Positions 28,404-40,218 of a DNA stretch of 64,000 nucleotides are shown in pieces. Under the pieces are notes generated by a model, which was not told where the DNA came from, made no database searches, and worked only from the letters and a program-made list of their open reading frames with translations. Made by a program: the position numbers and the translations under genes. Location of the stretch: contig NZ_JAVIWL010000001.1 in the NCBI RefSeq assembly GCF_034314045.1, forward strand, positions 1,240,001 to 1,304,000, in the 5' to 3' direction. The DNA is from Glaciimonas sp. CA11.2 (GTDB lineage: Bacteria > Pseudomonadota > Gammaproteobacteria > Burkholderiales > Burkholderiaceae_D). How positions within the stretch are numbered: the first letter of the stretch is position 1; each line of letters opens with the position of its first letter.

Positions 28404-30433
28404 GTGCTCCTCATGACGGACATCGCACAGTCAACCATGCGCTCCGCGGTCAGTTTAAAGTGGTCATACAATTGTTCAGCGGGTGCCGACTCACCGAAGG
28501 TATCGATACCCATGGCGATGCCCCCTTCTCCAACGACAGCGCGCCAGAACCAGGTGATGCCGGCTTCGATGCTGACGCGTGGAATGCCGTCTGGTAGAAC
28601 GCTCTTTTGGTAACCGCTATCTTGCGCATAAAATACCTCAACACATGGCATCGACACTACGCGAACTGCAATCCCATCTTGACTTAAACGCATCGCTGCC
28701 GCGGCAGCAATCTCTACTTCTGAGCCGGTCGCAATAAGCACAACTTGTGGCGCTTTAAGGTCCGCTAGCGACTCGCTCAATATATAACCGCCGCGAGAGA
28801 TGTCGCCGATTTGCGTCGCATTGCGTACAAATGGTGTCAATGCCTGCCGCGAGAAAATCAGACAGGTCGGACCATCCGTACGTATGATCGCGGCTTGCCA
28901 CGCCACCGCAGTTTCCACGCCATCGCACGGTCGCCAGAGTCGGTTATTGGGAATTAAACGCAAGCTGGCAGCGTGCTCAATCGGCTGATGCGTTGGACCA
29001 TCTTCACCCAATCCGATAGAGTCATGCGTGAGCACATGAATTACCCGTTGCTTCATCAATGCAGCCATCCGAATCGCATTGCGTGAGTAATCGGAGAACG
29101 TCATAAATGTACCGCCGTACGGAATAAATCCACCATACAATGCCATGCCGCTCATCATCGCAGCCATGCCGAACTCGCGCACGCCATAACTCAGATAATT
29201 ACCAATGCCATCGCTTTGATGATTGACCCACACCGATGCTTTGACATTGGTAAGGTTCGAGCCGGTCAAATCTGCCGAGCCACCAAAAAACTCGGGCAGC
29301 GTCGCACTAATCGCTTCAAGCACAATTTGCGAAGCTTTACGCGTTGCAATTTTCTTGTGAAGTTCGCCTTGCGTATTAATAAGCCGATCAAATACCGCAC
29401 CTAAATCTGCGGGCAACGTTCCCGCTATCCGGCGATTCAATTCCGACGCCAATGCCGGATGTTCCGCTTGATACTGCGCAAACTGAACGTTCCATTCAGC
29501 CTGCCGCGCTTGACCAGCGGTGCGCGCATCCCACGCTGTCGCCATCTCGTCCGGAATCTCAAACGGCGCAGCAGTCCAGCCTTTTGCTGCGCGCATCGCC
29601 GCAATCTCCACAGCCCCCAATGGTGCGCCATGTACATCGTGACCACCGGCTTTGTTCGGTGCGCCCATTCCGATGATGGTTTTACAGCAAATCAAAGTTG
29701 GTTGACTACTCTGCGATTTAGCCTGACGAATGGCCCGATCAAGCGCCTCCACATCGTGACCATCGACTGCGGCAATCACATTCCAGCCATAAGCAGCGAA
29801 ACGTTTTGGCGTGTCGTCAGCAAACCATCCTTTGACGTTACCATCGATAGAAATCCCGTTATCATCGTAAAAGCAGATCAACTTTCCCAGACCCAGCGTG
29901 CCGGCTAGTGAGCTGACTTCGTGACTGATGCCTTCCATCAGGCAACCGTCACCAACGAAGACGTAGGTATGATGGTCGATGATCGCGTGGCGGGGACGGT
30001 TGAAATTAGCGGCCAGCATTTTTTCTGCCAGCGCCATGCCAACCGCATTGGACAAACCCTGACCGAGTGGACCAGTCGTTGTTTCTACACCAGGAGTGAC
30101 ATCCACCTCGGGATGACCGGGCGTCTTGGCATGCATCTGGCGAAACTGTTTCAATTCCTCTATCGGCAAATCATAGCCAGTCAAATGCAATAATGCGTAG
30201 AGCAACATCGAGCCATGGCCATTGGACAAAACGAAACGGTCGCGATTAAGCCACTTTGGATCAGCCGGATTATGACGTAGATGGCGACGCCACAGAACAT
30301 CTGCTATTTCCGCCATTCCCATCGGCGCACCGGGATGGCCGGACTTGGCTTTTTCCACCGCATCGGCGGCTAAAAATCGTAAAGCATCCGCTGGCGTTGC
30401 CGTCGTTACCGCTAATTTTTCTGGAGCGTTCAT
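28400..30433 (-). CDS. cbbT: Transketolase
   Basis: This 677-residue thiamine-diphosphate enzyme moves two-carbon units between sugar phosphates in the Calvin cycle. The N-terminus has [18 protein letters not shown] (partly quoted), and [13 protein letters not shown] starts the thiamine-diphosphate motif. The sequence [19 protein letters not shown] is the conserved transketolase active-site segment. It lies 12 bases after cbbP and overlaps cbbZ by four bases. Confidence 0.97.
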   Translation of the reverse strand: MNAPEKLAVTTATPADALRFLAADAVEKAKSGHPGAPMGMAEIADVLWRRHLRHNPADPKWLNRDRFVLSNGHGSMLLYALLHLTGYDLPIEELKQFRQMHAKTPGHPEVDVTPGVETTTGPLGQGLSNAVGMALAEKMLAANFNRPRHAIIDHHTYVFVGDGCLMEGISHEVSSLAGTLGLGKLICFYDDNGISIDGNVKGWFADDTPKRFAAYGWNVIAAVDGHDVEALDRAIRQAKSQSSQPTLICCKTIIGMGAPNKAGGHDVHGAPLGAVEIAAMRAAKGWTAAPFEIPDEMATAWDARTAGQARQAEWNVQFAQYQAEHPALASELNRRIAGTLPADLGAVFDRLINTQGELHKKIATRKASQIVLEAISATLPEFFGGSADLTGSNLTNVKASVWVNHQSDGIGNYLSYGVREFGMAAMMSGMALYGGFIPYGGTFMTFSDYSRNAIRMAALMKQRVIHVLTHDSIGLGEDGPTHQPIEHAASLRLIPNNRLWRPCDGVETAVAWQAAIIRTDGPTCLIFSRQALTPFVRNATQIGDISRGGYILSESLADLKAPQVVLIATGSEVEIAAAAAMRLSQDGIAVRVVSMPCVEVFYAQDSGYQKSVLPDGIPRVSIEAGITWFWRAVVGEGGIAMGIDTFGESAPAEQLYDHFKLTAERMVDCAMSVMRST

Positions 30434-30445
30434 GTTGGTCCCCGG

Positions 30446-31330
30446 TCAGAGTAAACTTGCTGCGCGTTTTTTACGTTCCATCATACGCAGGATGAATGGT
30501 GTGAATATCAACTGCATCGCCAACTCCATCTTTCCGCCAGGTACAACGATCGTATTGGCACGCGACATAAACGAGTCATGCACCATATTGCGCAGATACT
30601 GAAAATCGATGCCCTTTGGATTGGCAAATCGAATCACCACCAAACTCTCATCAGGTGCAGGAATTTCCCGCGCGATGAAAGGATTCGATGTATCCACGCA
30701 AGGCACGCGCTGAAAGTTGACATGTGTATGCGAAAACTGCGGGCAAATATAATTCACATAATCCGGCATACGGCGCAGGATCGTATCGGTCACAGCTTCT
30801 GTTGAATAGCCACGCTTCGACTTGTCGCGCCATAATTTTTGGATCCATTCAAGGTTGATGACGGGAACAACACCAATCAGCAAATCCGGATGTTGGGCGA
30901 TATTGACTTTCTCGGTCACCACCCCGCCGTGCAAACCTTCGTAAAACAATAAATCATTGTTGGGATCCAAATCTTCCCAAGGCGTAAAAGTGCCTGGCTC
31001 TTGTTTGTATGGTGCTGCTTCTTCCACGTCGTGCAAATACTTGCGACGCCGTCCGTTACCGGTTTTTGCATAGTTCGAAAATAGCGCTTCGAGCTCAGGA
31101 AAAAGATTGGTGTCAGGGCCGAAGTGACTGAAATTATTGTCACCACTCGCCTCGGCAGCAGATAGTTTTACTTTCATTTCCTGACGATCATAGCGATGAA
31201 AACTATCGCCCTCGACGATCACCGAACGGACGTTCTCACGACGGAAAATATTCTCAAAAGTGCGCGTGACGGACGTCGTTCCCGCCCCCGAAGAACCGGT
31301 AATCGCAATGATTGGATAGCGTTCGGACAT
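30446..31330 (-). CDS. cbbP: Phosphoribulokinase
   Basis: The protein has 294 residues, typical of the proteobacterial octameric type. The P-loop is ITGSSGAGTTSVTRTF at residues 9-24. The sequence VEGDSFHRYDR contains the catalytic Asp region, and FYEGLHGG follows near 135. It phosphorylates ribulose 5-phosphate to ribulose 1,5-bisphosphate, the RuBisCO substrate. Together with cbbL and cbbS this is strong evidence for a functional Calvin cycle. It sits between cbbF and cbbT; the gap to cbbF is 122 bases. Confidence 0.97.
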   Translation of the reverse strand: MSERYPIIAITGSSGAGTTSVTRTFENIFRRENVRSVIVEGDSFHRYDRQEMKVKLSAAEASGDNNFSHFGPDTNLFPELEALFSNYAKTGNGRRRKYLHDVEEAAPYKQEPGTFTPWEDLDPNNDLLFYEGLHGGVVTEKVNIAQHPDLLIGVVPVINLEWIQKLWRDKSKRGYSTEAVTDTILRRMPDYVNYICPQFSHTHVNFQRVPCVDTSNPFIAREIPAPDESLVVIRFANPKGIDFQYLRNMVHDSFMSRANTIVVPGGKMELAMQLIFTPFILRMMERKKRAASLL

Positions 31331-31452
31331 GGTGATCTCTCAAAGTATTGGTGAGAATTACGTGATGCGGGTGCGGGGGAAATCCCTGCTATACATCAGA
31401 ATAGTTGCGCTGCGGCTAAGTAAAAAAAATGAAACCGCACTATCGATAACTA

Positions 31453-32550
31453 TTAAGCAGGAACCCGAAACAAACTGCGCTCATTGAATAACGGACTCGA
31501 CAGCTCGTCCCTCACTGGCGCATGGTGATAAGCCTCTATCCGCTCGACCTCATTACGCGATCCAAAAATGAGACCAATACGCTGATGTAAAGAGGTCGGT
31601 TCAACTGACATAATCGCTTCACGCCCGGTGCTGGCTCTGCCACCCGCTTGCTCCATGATGAAGCCGATTGGATTGGCTTCATACAGCAGGCGCAAACGAC
31701 CGGATTTACTCGGATCTTTGGTATCACGCGGGTACATGAATACGCCACCGCGCATTAAAATACGGTGCGCTTCCGCGACCATTGAGGCGATCCAGCGCAT
31801 ATTGAAATCTTTATCGCGCACACCGCTCTTACCGGCAACACATTCGTCGACGTAACGTTTAATCGGTTCTTCCCAAAAGCGACTGTTGGATGTATTGATC
31901 GCGAATTCATTGGTGTCGGGTGGGATTTGCAAATCCGGATGGGTGAGCATGAATTCACCCAGGTTAGGATCAAGCGTGAAACCGCTTACGCCAGTTCCAA
32001 CCGTCAACACCAACATCGTTGCGGGGCCATAAATTGCGTAACCCGCAGCAACTTGTTGCGATCCGGGTTGCAAGAAACTGTCTTCGGTAACATACTCAAT
32101 ACCGTCCGGTGCACGCAGCACAGAAAAAATACTCCCCACCGCGACGTTGACATCGATGTTGGATGAGCCGTCCAGCGGATCAAATACGAGAAGATATTTT
32201 CCCTTTGGGAATTGCTCTGGAATCTGATACGGAAGTTCCATTTCTTCAGATGCCATTCCCGCCAATTGACCGCCCCACTCCGTCACATGCAAGAAGGTAT
32301 CGTTGCTCATGACATCCAGTTTCTTTTGCGTCTCGCCCTGTACATTGACCGAGGCGCTCGTGCCATCAGATCCTGCAGCGTTACCTAGTACGCCACCTAA
32401 CGCGCCAAAAGCAACCGCGCGCGCAATACTTTTGCAGGCCAGCGCGACGTTCAAGATCAAGCTATTGAAATCGCCGTTGGCTTCCGGAAATTGACGCCGC
32501 TCTTCAATTAAGAATTGGGTCAGTGTCGTGCGATGGTGGGTTAAAGGCAT
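31453..32550 (-). CDS. cbbF: Fructose-1,6-bisphosphatase class I
   Basis: This 365-residue class I FBPase dephosphorylates fructose 1,6-bisphosphate and often sedoheptulose 1,7-bisphosphate. The metal site [13 protein letters not shown] is intact near residue 125. The sequence [24 protein letters not shown] (partly quoted) forms the substrate site. It follows cbbE in the operon; the 66-base gap is A/T-rich without a clear terminator. Confidence 0.96.
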   Translation of the reverse strand: MPLTHHRTTLTQFLIEERRQFPEANGDFNSLILNVALACKSIARAVAFGALGGVLGNAAGSDGTSASVNVQGETQKKLDVMSNDTFLHVTEWGGQLAGMASEEMELPYQIPEQFPKGKYLLVFDPLDGSSNIDVNVAVGSIFSVLRAPDGIEYVTEDSFLQPGSQQVAAGYAIYGPATMLVLTVGTGVSGFTLDPNLGEFMLTHPDLQIPPDTNEFAINTSNSRFWEEPIKRYVDECVAGKSGVRDKDFNMRWIASMVAEAHRILMRGGVFMYPRDTKDPSKSGRLRLLYEANPIGFIMEQAGGRASTGREAIMSVEPTSLHQRIGLIFGSRNEVERIEAYHHAPVRDELSSPLFNERSLFRVPA

Positions 32551-32616
32551 GCCGGTCTCCTATATATACTTACATTATTTTTTTAGATACGATTGTATTT
32601 GTAGTTGCATCAATTT

Positions 32617-33348
32617 TTACATCATCCGTTCTGCATTAAGCTGTGAACGCAGTTGCTGCATGATGGTGCGATAACCTTGATCAGCATCCGGCGCGCCGAA
32701 CACGGCGCTGCCTGCGACGAATGTGTCTGCTCCCGCACGCTGAATCGCAAGGATGTTGTCTGCCTTGACGCCGCCGTCGACCTCCAGCCAGATCTCCTGA
32801 CCACCAGCAGCCAAATGGGCATTAATGCGTGCACGCGCTGCTTTGAGTTTGGTGAGCGTACTGGGAATAAATTTTTGCCCACCGAAGCCCGGATTGACGC
32901 TCATCAATAGAATAATGTCAATTTTATCCATGACGTAATCCAGCACATCCAGGGGTGTCGCTGGATTAAAAACCAATCCAGCCCGACAACCGTGCTCGCG
33001 AATCAAGCTCAATGTACGATCAACGTGACGACTCGCCTCTGGATGGAATGTAATAATATTCGCGCCCGCTTTAGCAAACAGCGGTATCAACGCATCCACC
33101 GGCTCGACCATCAAATGGACGTCAATAGGTATCGTCACATGTGGGCGGATGGCTTCGCACACCATCGGTCCCATGGTCAGATTTGGTACGTAATGATTGT
33201 CCATCACATCAAAATGAATCAAGTCTGCTCCTGCAGCTTCAATGGCGCGGACTTCCTCGCCCAGTCGCGAAAAGTCTGCGGACAAGATTGATGGTGCAAT
33301 ACGAAGTCCCTGCGTTGTCGACATGGAAGAGATGTGTGGAGTAGTCAT
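32617..33348 (-). CDS. cbbE: Ribulose-phosphate 3-epimerase
   Basis: The ATG at 33348 gives 243 residues ([20 protein letters not shown]). Another ATG at 33324 is possible, and a far-upstream TTG frame inside cbbY is rejected. The TIM barrel begins [17 protein letters not shown], with [15 protein letters not shown] and [12 protein letters not shown] carrying metal and phosphate ligands. It interconverts xylulose and ribulose 5-phosphate. It starts one base after the cbbY stop codon, so translation is probably coupled. Confidence 0.95.
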   Translation of the reverse strand: MTTPHISSMSTTQGLRIAPSILSADFSRLGEEVRAIEAAGADLIHFDVMDNHYVPNLTMGPMVCEAIRPHVTIPIDVHLMVEPVDALIPLFAKAGANIITFHPEASRHVDRTLSLIREHGCRAGLVFNPATPLDVLDYVMDKIDIILLMSVNPGFGGQKFIPSTLTKLKAARARINAHLAAGGQEIWLEVDGGVKADNILAIQRAGADTFVAGSAVFGAPDADQGYRTIMQQLRSQLNAERMM

Positions 33349-33349
33349 G

Positions 33350-34195
33350 TTATGCCGCTTCAAATAGAGTGCCGTAATGCCAGCGGCGCAGTGCCGCCAG
33401 GTCGACCCAACGCTGGTCGGCGCCGGGAACATGTTGATGCATGGGTTGATCCGGATCGCCAAGATGCGGCACTATCAGCAATGCGCCTGCAAACTGCTGA
33501 CCAGCGGTAAAAGTACTCGGCGTGATCAACGTAGGAATCCCAGCCGCAACGGCTGCACGCAGCCCGTTCTCGGAATCTTCGAAAGCCAGACAATCAGCGC
33601 CGGGCAACCCAAGCGCTTCCAGCGCAGCCAGATATACATCCGGTGCAGGCTTTTTATTTTTGACCGTCGAGGCATCGCAGACCGCGACAAAGAACTGTCG
33701 CCAATCGTCGCCTAAAGACGTCCGCAATAGTGCATCGATGTTGGCCGGTGTGGTGGTGGTAGCAATCGCCATCGGCATACCCGCTGCGTGCGCCTCATGT
33801 ATCAATCGCAAGATTCCAGGCCGTAAAGACAATTTGCCGCCACTCACCAGCGCTGCATAATGTTGCGTCTTAATGGCGTGTACGGCGTTGATGGTTTCCT
33901 GCACTTTGTAACCACTGGATTCGTCGGGGTCGATAATATTCCAGTAGTGCAGCAATCTTTCCTTACCGCCGGTCACGTCAAGGAGGCCGGCATAAAGTGA
34001 TTCATTCCAATGCCAGTCAAGCCCGACTTCAACAAATGCCGCATTGAAGGCATTGCGGTGAGCGGTTTCGGTATCGGCTAACGTACCGTCCACATCAAAA
34101 ATTAGCGCGCGTAGTGTCCCTGCGGTACTCATGCTGCTGGCAGTTTCGGCGGCTGCAACGTTATTTGGAATAGTTACCTGCGACTGCGTTTGCAT
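33350..34195 (-). CDS. cbbY: CbbY-family HAD phosphatase (xylulose bisphosphate phosphatase type)
   Basis: The protein has 281 residues with the HAD motif [20 protein letters not shown] (near residue 31), [24 protein letters not shown] and [11 protein letters not shown]. CbbY in red-type RuBisCO operons degrades xylulose 1,5-bisphosphate, an inhibitor made by RuBisCO misfire. The family is usually about 250 residues, so the true start may be the internal Met at residue 22 rather than 34195. It lies two bases after cbbX, a constant partner that remodels inhibited RuBisCO. Confidence 0.92.
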   Translation of the reverse strand: MQTQSQVTIPNNVAAAETASSMSTAGTLRALIFDVDGTLADTETAHRNAFNAAFVEVGLDWHWNESLYAGLLDVTGGKERLLHYWNIIDPDESSGYKVQETINAVHAIKTQHYAALVSGGKLSLRPGILRLIHEAHAAGMPMAIATTTTPANIDALLRTSLGDDWRQFFVAVCDASTVKNKKPAPDVYLAALEALGLPGADCLAFEDSENGLRAAVAAGIPTLITPSTFTAGQQFAGALLIVPHLGDPDQPMHQHVPGADQRWVDLAALRRWHYGTLFEAA

Positions 34196-34197
34196 TG

Positions 34198-35139
34198 TTA
34201 GTGCTCCTTTGTGTCAATCAGCGAAGGTCCCTGCGCAAATACGCGGCTTGCCAATAAATCGGGAGCGGTAATAGTGGTCAACGTCACGTCATTCGCTGCA
34301 GAGTCGGCATCGTTCATCAAGCGCGAAGCATGTCGCAAACGTGCACGATCCAGCGCATTACGTACACTGCGGGCGTTAGCAAAATGCGGCAACAACATAC
34401 GACGATTCAGATAGTCAGAAAAAACTGCAACCGCCTCATCATCGAACCGATACTGCATCGTCTGCAACATTAGATCGGCAATCTGGGATAGTTCTCCCGT
34501 ACTGTAATCAGGAAAATCGATGTGATGAGCAATGCGCGACGACATGCCAGGATTGGACTCAAAAAATTTATCCATCCGGTCTTTATAACCGGCCAGAATC
34601 ACCACCAGATCATCGCGACTATTTTCCATCACCTGTAATAAAATTTCGATTGCTTCCTGCCCGTAATCACGCTCATTTTCAGGGCGATAGAGATAGTAAG
34701 CCTCGTCAATAAACAACACACCGCCCATCGCCCGTTTCAGCACTTCCTTAGTCTTAGGTGCGGTGTGACCGATATACTGGCCGACCAGATCGTCGCGTGT
34801 GACGGCGATCAGATGACCTTTTCTGACGTAACCCAGGCGATGCAATATCTCCGCCATTCTTAAGGCAACGGTGGTTTTACCCGTACCGGGATTGCCCGAA
34901 AAACACATATGCAGACTCGGTGCCCCCGCCGAAAATCCTCGTTCTGCGCGTAGCTTGTCGACTAGCAACAAGGCGGCAATATCGCGAATACGCTGCTTGA
35001 CAGGTGCAAGACCAATCAATTCGCGATCCAGTTGCGCTAACAATTCGGTAATACCAGAAGCTGCCAATGCTTGTGCAAAGGGGTTTCCTGATGCGACCGG
35101 ATCAACTGGCACGGCAGATAAGATATTCGGCGTTTGCAT
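34198..35139 (-). CDS. cbbX: Red-type RuBisCO activase CbbX
   Basis: This 313-residue AAA+ protein has Walker [17 protein letters not shown] near residue 86, Walker [16 protein letters not shown] near 150 and sensor residues further on. CbbX hexamers use ATP to pull the C-terminal tail of red-type CbbL and release inhibitory sugar phosphates. Its place directly after cbbS is characteristic of form IC operons and agrees with the CbbL sequence type. Confidence 0.96.
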   Translation of the reverse strand: MQTPNILSAVPVDPVASGNPFAQALAASGITELLAQLDRELIGLAPVKQRIRDIAALLLVDKLRAERGFSAGAPSLHMCFSGNPGTGKTTVALRMAEILHRLGYVRKGHLIAVTRDDLVGQYIGHTAPKTKEVLKRAMGGVLFIDEAYYLYRPENERDYGQEAIEILLQVMENSRDDLVVILAGYKDRMDKFFESNPGMSSRIAHHIDFPDYSTGELSQIADLMLQTMQYRFDDEAVAVFSDYLNRRMLLPHFANARSVRNALDRARLRHASRLMNDADSAANDVTLTTITAPDLLASRVFAQGPSLIDTKEH

Positions 35140-35168
35140 AATTCACTCGCTCTTAAAAAAATAACGGA

Positions 35169-35588
35169 CTAGTACCGCGCACCTTCCGGCTTGGCTTGCA
35201 CCGCATAACTCTCGATGCTGTAACGAATCGTCCGCCCCGCTTCCTCGTGCCGCACCAATCTAAAGCCAGGCTCGACTTCAGGACGATTGACGATGAACGC
35301 CATCACCAGCGACTCTACACCCTGACTCGAATCAAACGCCGTCAGGCGGATGTAATACTGGGGAAACGTCTTCCGACAATTGGTCAGTTCCTGCATAATG
35401 CCTGCCGGATCACGCAGATCAAACATCGGCGGTCCAAACATTTCCCAATAGGTGTTGCGCGGATGGGGATCGTCGGTATATTCAACCGCTAACGCCCAGC
35501 CTTTTTCGAGACAATAATCGATTTGCTTAGTGATTTGTGCGTCGGTCAGATCGGGCAAAAATGAAAATGTGCCTTGAGTAATTCGCAT
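35169..35588 (-). CDS. cbbS: RuBisCO small subunit, form I red-type
   Basis: The ATG at 35588 gives 139 residues ([19 protein letters not shown]) with GAGG upstream; an in-frame TTG at 35603 is rejected. The conserved segments [23 protein letters not shown] (partly quoted) and the long C-terminal extension past residue 110 mark the red-type form IC/ID small subunit. That extension forms a beta-hairpin lining the central pore. It lies 68 bases after cbbL. Confidence 0.97.
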   Translation of the reverse strand: MRITQGTFSFLPDLTDAQITKQIDYCLEKGWALAVEYTDDPHPRNTYWEMFGPPMFDLRDPAGIMQELTNCRKTFPQYYIRLTAFDSSQGVESLVMAFIVNRPEVEPGFRLVRHEEAGRTIRYSIESYAVQAKPEGARY

Positions 35589-35656
35589 GATGATCCTCTT
35601 CAATTCTATAATTAACGTGATGCGCGGATGAACGATTTTTTACCGTAAATTCAGGT

Positions 35657-37392
<1,736 letters not shown>

Positions 37393-38304
37393 ATGCGCCG
37401 CTACACTCTTCGTCAGCTGGATACTTTTCTTTTGGTCGCACGCGAACTATCGGTCTCCGGCGCGGCAGAAAAAATGCACGTCACGCAGCCTGCGGTATCG
37501 ATGCAAATGCGGCAACTTGAGGAAGCCATCGGCATCCCGCTGTATGAACAGATTGGTCGCAAGATTCGCCTGACGGATGCGGGCCAGGATTTCCAACAAT
37601 ATGCGATTGGGGCCATTGCACAATTGAAACAACTAGAAGATGCGATGGCAGAAAGGCGTGGACTCAAGAAGGGACGCGTGGAACTGGCAATCGTCAGCAC
37701 GGCGAAGTATTTTGTGCCGATGCTATTGGTATTGTTTCGCAAAAAATTCCCTGCAATTGAAGTCGTACTGCAAATACACAATCGTGAAAGCATCATGAAT
37801 TTGCTTGCGCGCAATGAGATTGATCTGGTAATCATGGGCCATGCGCCGGATACGCTGGATTGCACCGCCAACATATTTGCTACCAACCCGCTAGGTGTTA
37901 TCAGCGCACCGCAGCATCCGCTGTCGCGCAGACGAAATGCGCCGCTGTCGATCCTCGAACACCATGAATTTGTCGTACGAGAAAAAGGCTCGGGAACGCG
38001 CCAATTGATGGAACGCCTGTTTGCGGAGTACAAGATCAATCCACCCATCGTGATGGAAATGCCGAGCAATGAAACGATCAAACAGGCGGTCATGGCGGGC
38101 ATGGGACTGAGTTTTTTATCGTTGCGGACGATCCGGCACGAACTGGCATCCGGGCATTTGGTTTTGTTGGATATTGAAGGATTACCGATTGTGCGACACT
38201 GGCACGTGACGCATTTAACGTCAAAAAGGCTCTCACCAGCGGCCCACGTATTAAAAACATTTCTGATCGAAGAAGCAGCGCCGTTAATCAATCTTTGGGC
38301 TTAA
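37393..38304 (+). CDS. cbbR: LysR-type regulator of the cbb operon
   Basis: The 303-residue protein has the LysR helix-turn-helix at residues 5-60 (LRQLDTFLLVARELSVSGAAEKMHVTQPAVSMQM, partly quoted). The C-terminal periplasmic-binding-like effector domain starts near residue 90. CbbR activates the divergent cbb operon in response to metabolites such as phosphoenolpyruvate or RuBP. The divergent position next to cbbL is standard. Nothing recognisable follows it in the 205-base gap before the cytochrome b561 gene except a short hairpin near 38321-38335. Confidence 0.95.
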   Translation: MRRYTLRQLDTFLLVARELSVSGAAEKMHVTQPAVSMQMRQLEEAIGIPLYEQIGRKIRLTDAGQDFQQYAIGAIAQLKQLEDAMAERRGLKKGRVELAIVSTAKYFVPMLLVLFRKKFPAIEVVLQIHNRESIMNLLARNEIDLVIMGHAPDTLDCTANIFATNPLGVISAPQHPLSRRRNAPLSILEHHEFVVREKGSGTRQLMERLFAEYKINPPIVMEMPSNETIKQAVMAGMGLSFLSLRTIRHELASGHLVLLDIEGLPIVRHWHVTHLTSKRLSPAAHVLKTFLIEEAAPLINLWA

Positions 38305-38509
38305 TCTCGATGGAGCACCAACGGCGTTGCGCCGTCCAACCATGTTATGTGGTGCGACGTTCAATACCCGCCGCTGAGTTGATTTTGCGTCGGCCCGATT
38401 TTAGCTCATTGAAAATGACTACAGGAAAACATTGCTTAGTTCCAACTGAGTTACAGACTAAGTTAGAACCCGAGCTGCGCAATTTATTCAATGCAACATC
38501 GAACCAATA

Positions 38510-39094
38510 TTATGGCCGTAATATGCGTTGAAAAATGCCATCCCGATCAATCAGCAGATGCTTGAAAGCGGCCAAAACATGCAGCACGACCAGTGCCGTA
38601 AATACCGCACCTGCCACATAATGGATAAGGCCAAAAAGATCGCGCAAACCCGGATCTTCCCAGCCCCATTTAGGTAGAGGAATGCCAAAAAACTTCACAC
38701 CATATTTGTTGAACGACGACGATATATAACCACTCGTCGGCTGCACAATCATGCATAGATACAATAGGCGATGACTCCATTGCGCAGCACGTGCTTCCCA
38801 GCGCGGCATGGCGTTCGGCAACGGCGGCGCACGGTGTGTAAGACGCCAGGCCAAACGTATCAATATCAATACGCCGGTCATCACTCCGATGGATTTATGC
38901 AGGTTAAAATAAAACGCGCGCCCCGGCGTGCCTTTGGGTACATTGATCATGTAATAGCCCAATATAAGCATCCCGATGATTAACAATCCAACCAGCCAAT
39001 GCAGGGCGATCGCAGGCAAGCGGTAACCGGCTAACATGCCGCCGAACGTGCCTCTTGACCTGTCGTTAGACGCGTACTTGGTTGGCGTGGTCAT
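38510..39094 (-). CDS. Cytochrome b561-family membrane protein
   Basis: The ATG at 39094 gives 194 residues. Four membrane helices are visible with conserved histidines in ALHWLVGLL, NLHKSIGV, LIHYVAGAV and VLHVLAAFKH, which coordinate two b-type hemes. Such proteins pass electrons between periplasmic carriers and quinone. Its start overlaps the stop of the YVTN propeller gene in an ATGA arrangement, so it belongs to the TonB receptor operon. A link with periplasmic quinoprotein electron flow is inference from this context. Confidence 0.9.
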   Translation of the reverse strand: MTTPTKYASNDRSRGTFGGMLAGYRLPAIALHWLVGLLIIGMLILGYYMINVPKGTPGRAFYFNLHKSIGVMTGVLILIRLAWRLTHRAPPLPNAMPRWEARAAQWSHRLLYLCMIVQPTSGYISSSFNKYGVKFFGIPLPKWGWEDPGLRDLFGLIHYVAGAVFTALVVLHVLAAFKHLLIDRDGIFQRILRP

Positions 39095-40143
39095 CTGATA
39101 GCGACGCCCCAAGGTAATTCACCGACAGGGATTTCTTTACTCACCAGGTTGGTATCGGTATCAATGACTGATACCGAGTTAGAGCGACCGTTGGCAACAT
39201 ACAATTTTTTGCCATCCGGTGTGATCGCCATATTCCACGGACGTTTGCCGACCGGAACAGTCGCCACCACGGTATTGGTCGCAGTATCGATGACCGAGAC
39301 TGTATAGTCTTTACCGTTCGAAATATAAACACGTTTGCCATTTGGAGCCATGGTGACGCCGTTCGAGAACGTGCCAGCCTTTACCTGCGCGATCACTTTG
39401 TGGGTCGCAACATCGACTACATAGACCATGCTTTCAAGTTCCGCTGCGATGTAAGCACGCGTGCCGTCGGGCGTGAAGGCGATGCCGCGAGGACGTTTTC
39501 CGAGCTTGACCAGATCAACTTGCTCACGCTTGGTCATGTCAATGATATCGATCGAGTCTGCCTCTTCAGCGCTGACATAAAGCCATTTACCATTCGGGCT
39601 AAATTCCGCATGTTCCGGATTCTTACCCTTCGTCTTGATGATGAATTCTTGTTTGTTTGTCGCCGTGGAAATGAAATTCACCGAGTTGGTAATTTCACTT
39701 GCTGCCACGATCCAATCACCAGCCGGTGAAATCCCCACACCTTCAGGCGACTCTCCGACTGCTACAGAGCCGACAACTGCTCGGCTACCCAAGTCAACGA
39801 TTGATAACGAATTGGTCGGTTGGTCACTGACGTATAAGGCTTTTCCATCATGGCGCACTGCCAGACCGCGTGGCTTGGTGCCTGCCTTGATTTCGCCAAC
39901 GACGGTATCGTTGGCGGTATCAATAATAGAAATAGTGCCCGATTTTTCGTTAGGTACGTAAGCAAAAGGACTGGCGCTGGCAATGCCTGGCAACAGTCCG
40001 AGTGAAAAAACTGATAACACTGCACCGATCAAGATCGCGCCACGCACCGCGCCGAAAGCGGCGCCAGAAGTATGCGATGCACAGATAGGAAGACCATTGA
40101 GGGCAACGTTTGAAGAATTTTTACGCAGAAAATGACACTTCAT
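39091..40143 (-). CDS. Secreted YVTN beta-propeller protein
   Basis: This 350-residue protein has an N-terminal export segment (about 30-58, ending ASASPFAYV). Seven blades each carry the YVTN-type pattern, for example GTISIIDTANDTVVGEIKAG, VSVIDTATNTVVATVPVG and VSVIDTDTNLVSKEI. It resembles the propeller family associated with PQQ-dependent alcohol catabolism (TIGR03866). The protein is probably periplasmic; a ligand-binding or chaperone role is unproven. It follows the TonB receptor gene after 75 bases and is coupled to the cytochrome b561 gene. Confidence 0.88.
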   Translation of the reverse strand: MKCHFLRKNSSNVALNGLPICASHTSGAAFGAVRGAILIGAVLSVFSLGLLPGIASASPFAYVPNEKSGTISIIDTANDTVVGEIKAGTKPRGLAVRHDGKALYVSDQPTNSLSIVDLGSRAVVGSVAVGESPEGVGISPAGDWIVAASEITNSVNFISTATNKQEFIIKTKGKNPEHAEFSPNGKWLYVSAEEADSIDIIDMTKREQVDLVKLGKRPRGIAFTPDGTRAYIAAELESMVYVVDVATHKVIAQVKAGTFSNGVTMAPNGKRVYISNGKDYTVSVIDTATNTVVATVPVGKRPWNMAITPDGKKLYVANGRSNSVSVIDTDTNLVSKEIPVGELPWGVAIR

Positions 40144-40218
40144 GATGGTGATACCTTTAAAAGAATTTAGCAGAATAATCAGATGGAAGATTCAGACGAC
40201 TTTGACATGAAGCCGCCA

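Noticed and set aside
37413..38291. Long open frame antisense to cbbR
   Set aside because: It mirrors the codon pattern of cbbR, shows no family features and lacks a ribosome site. It is a shadow frame.
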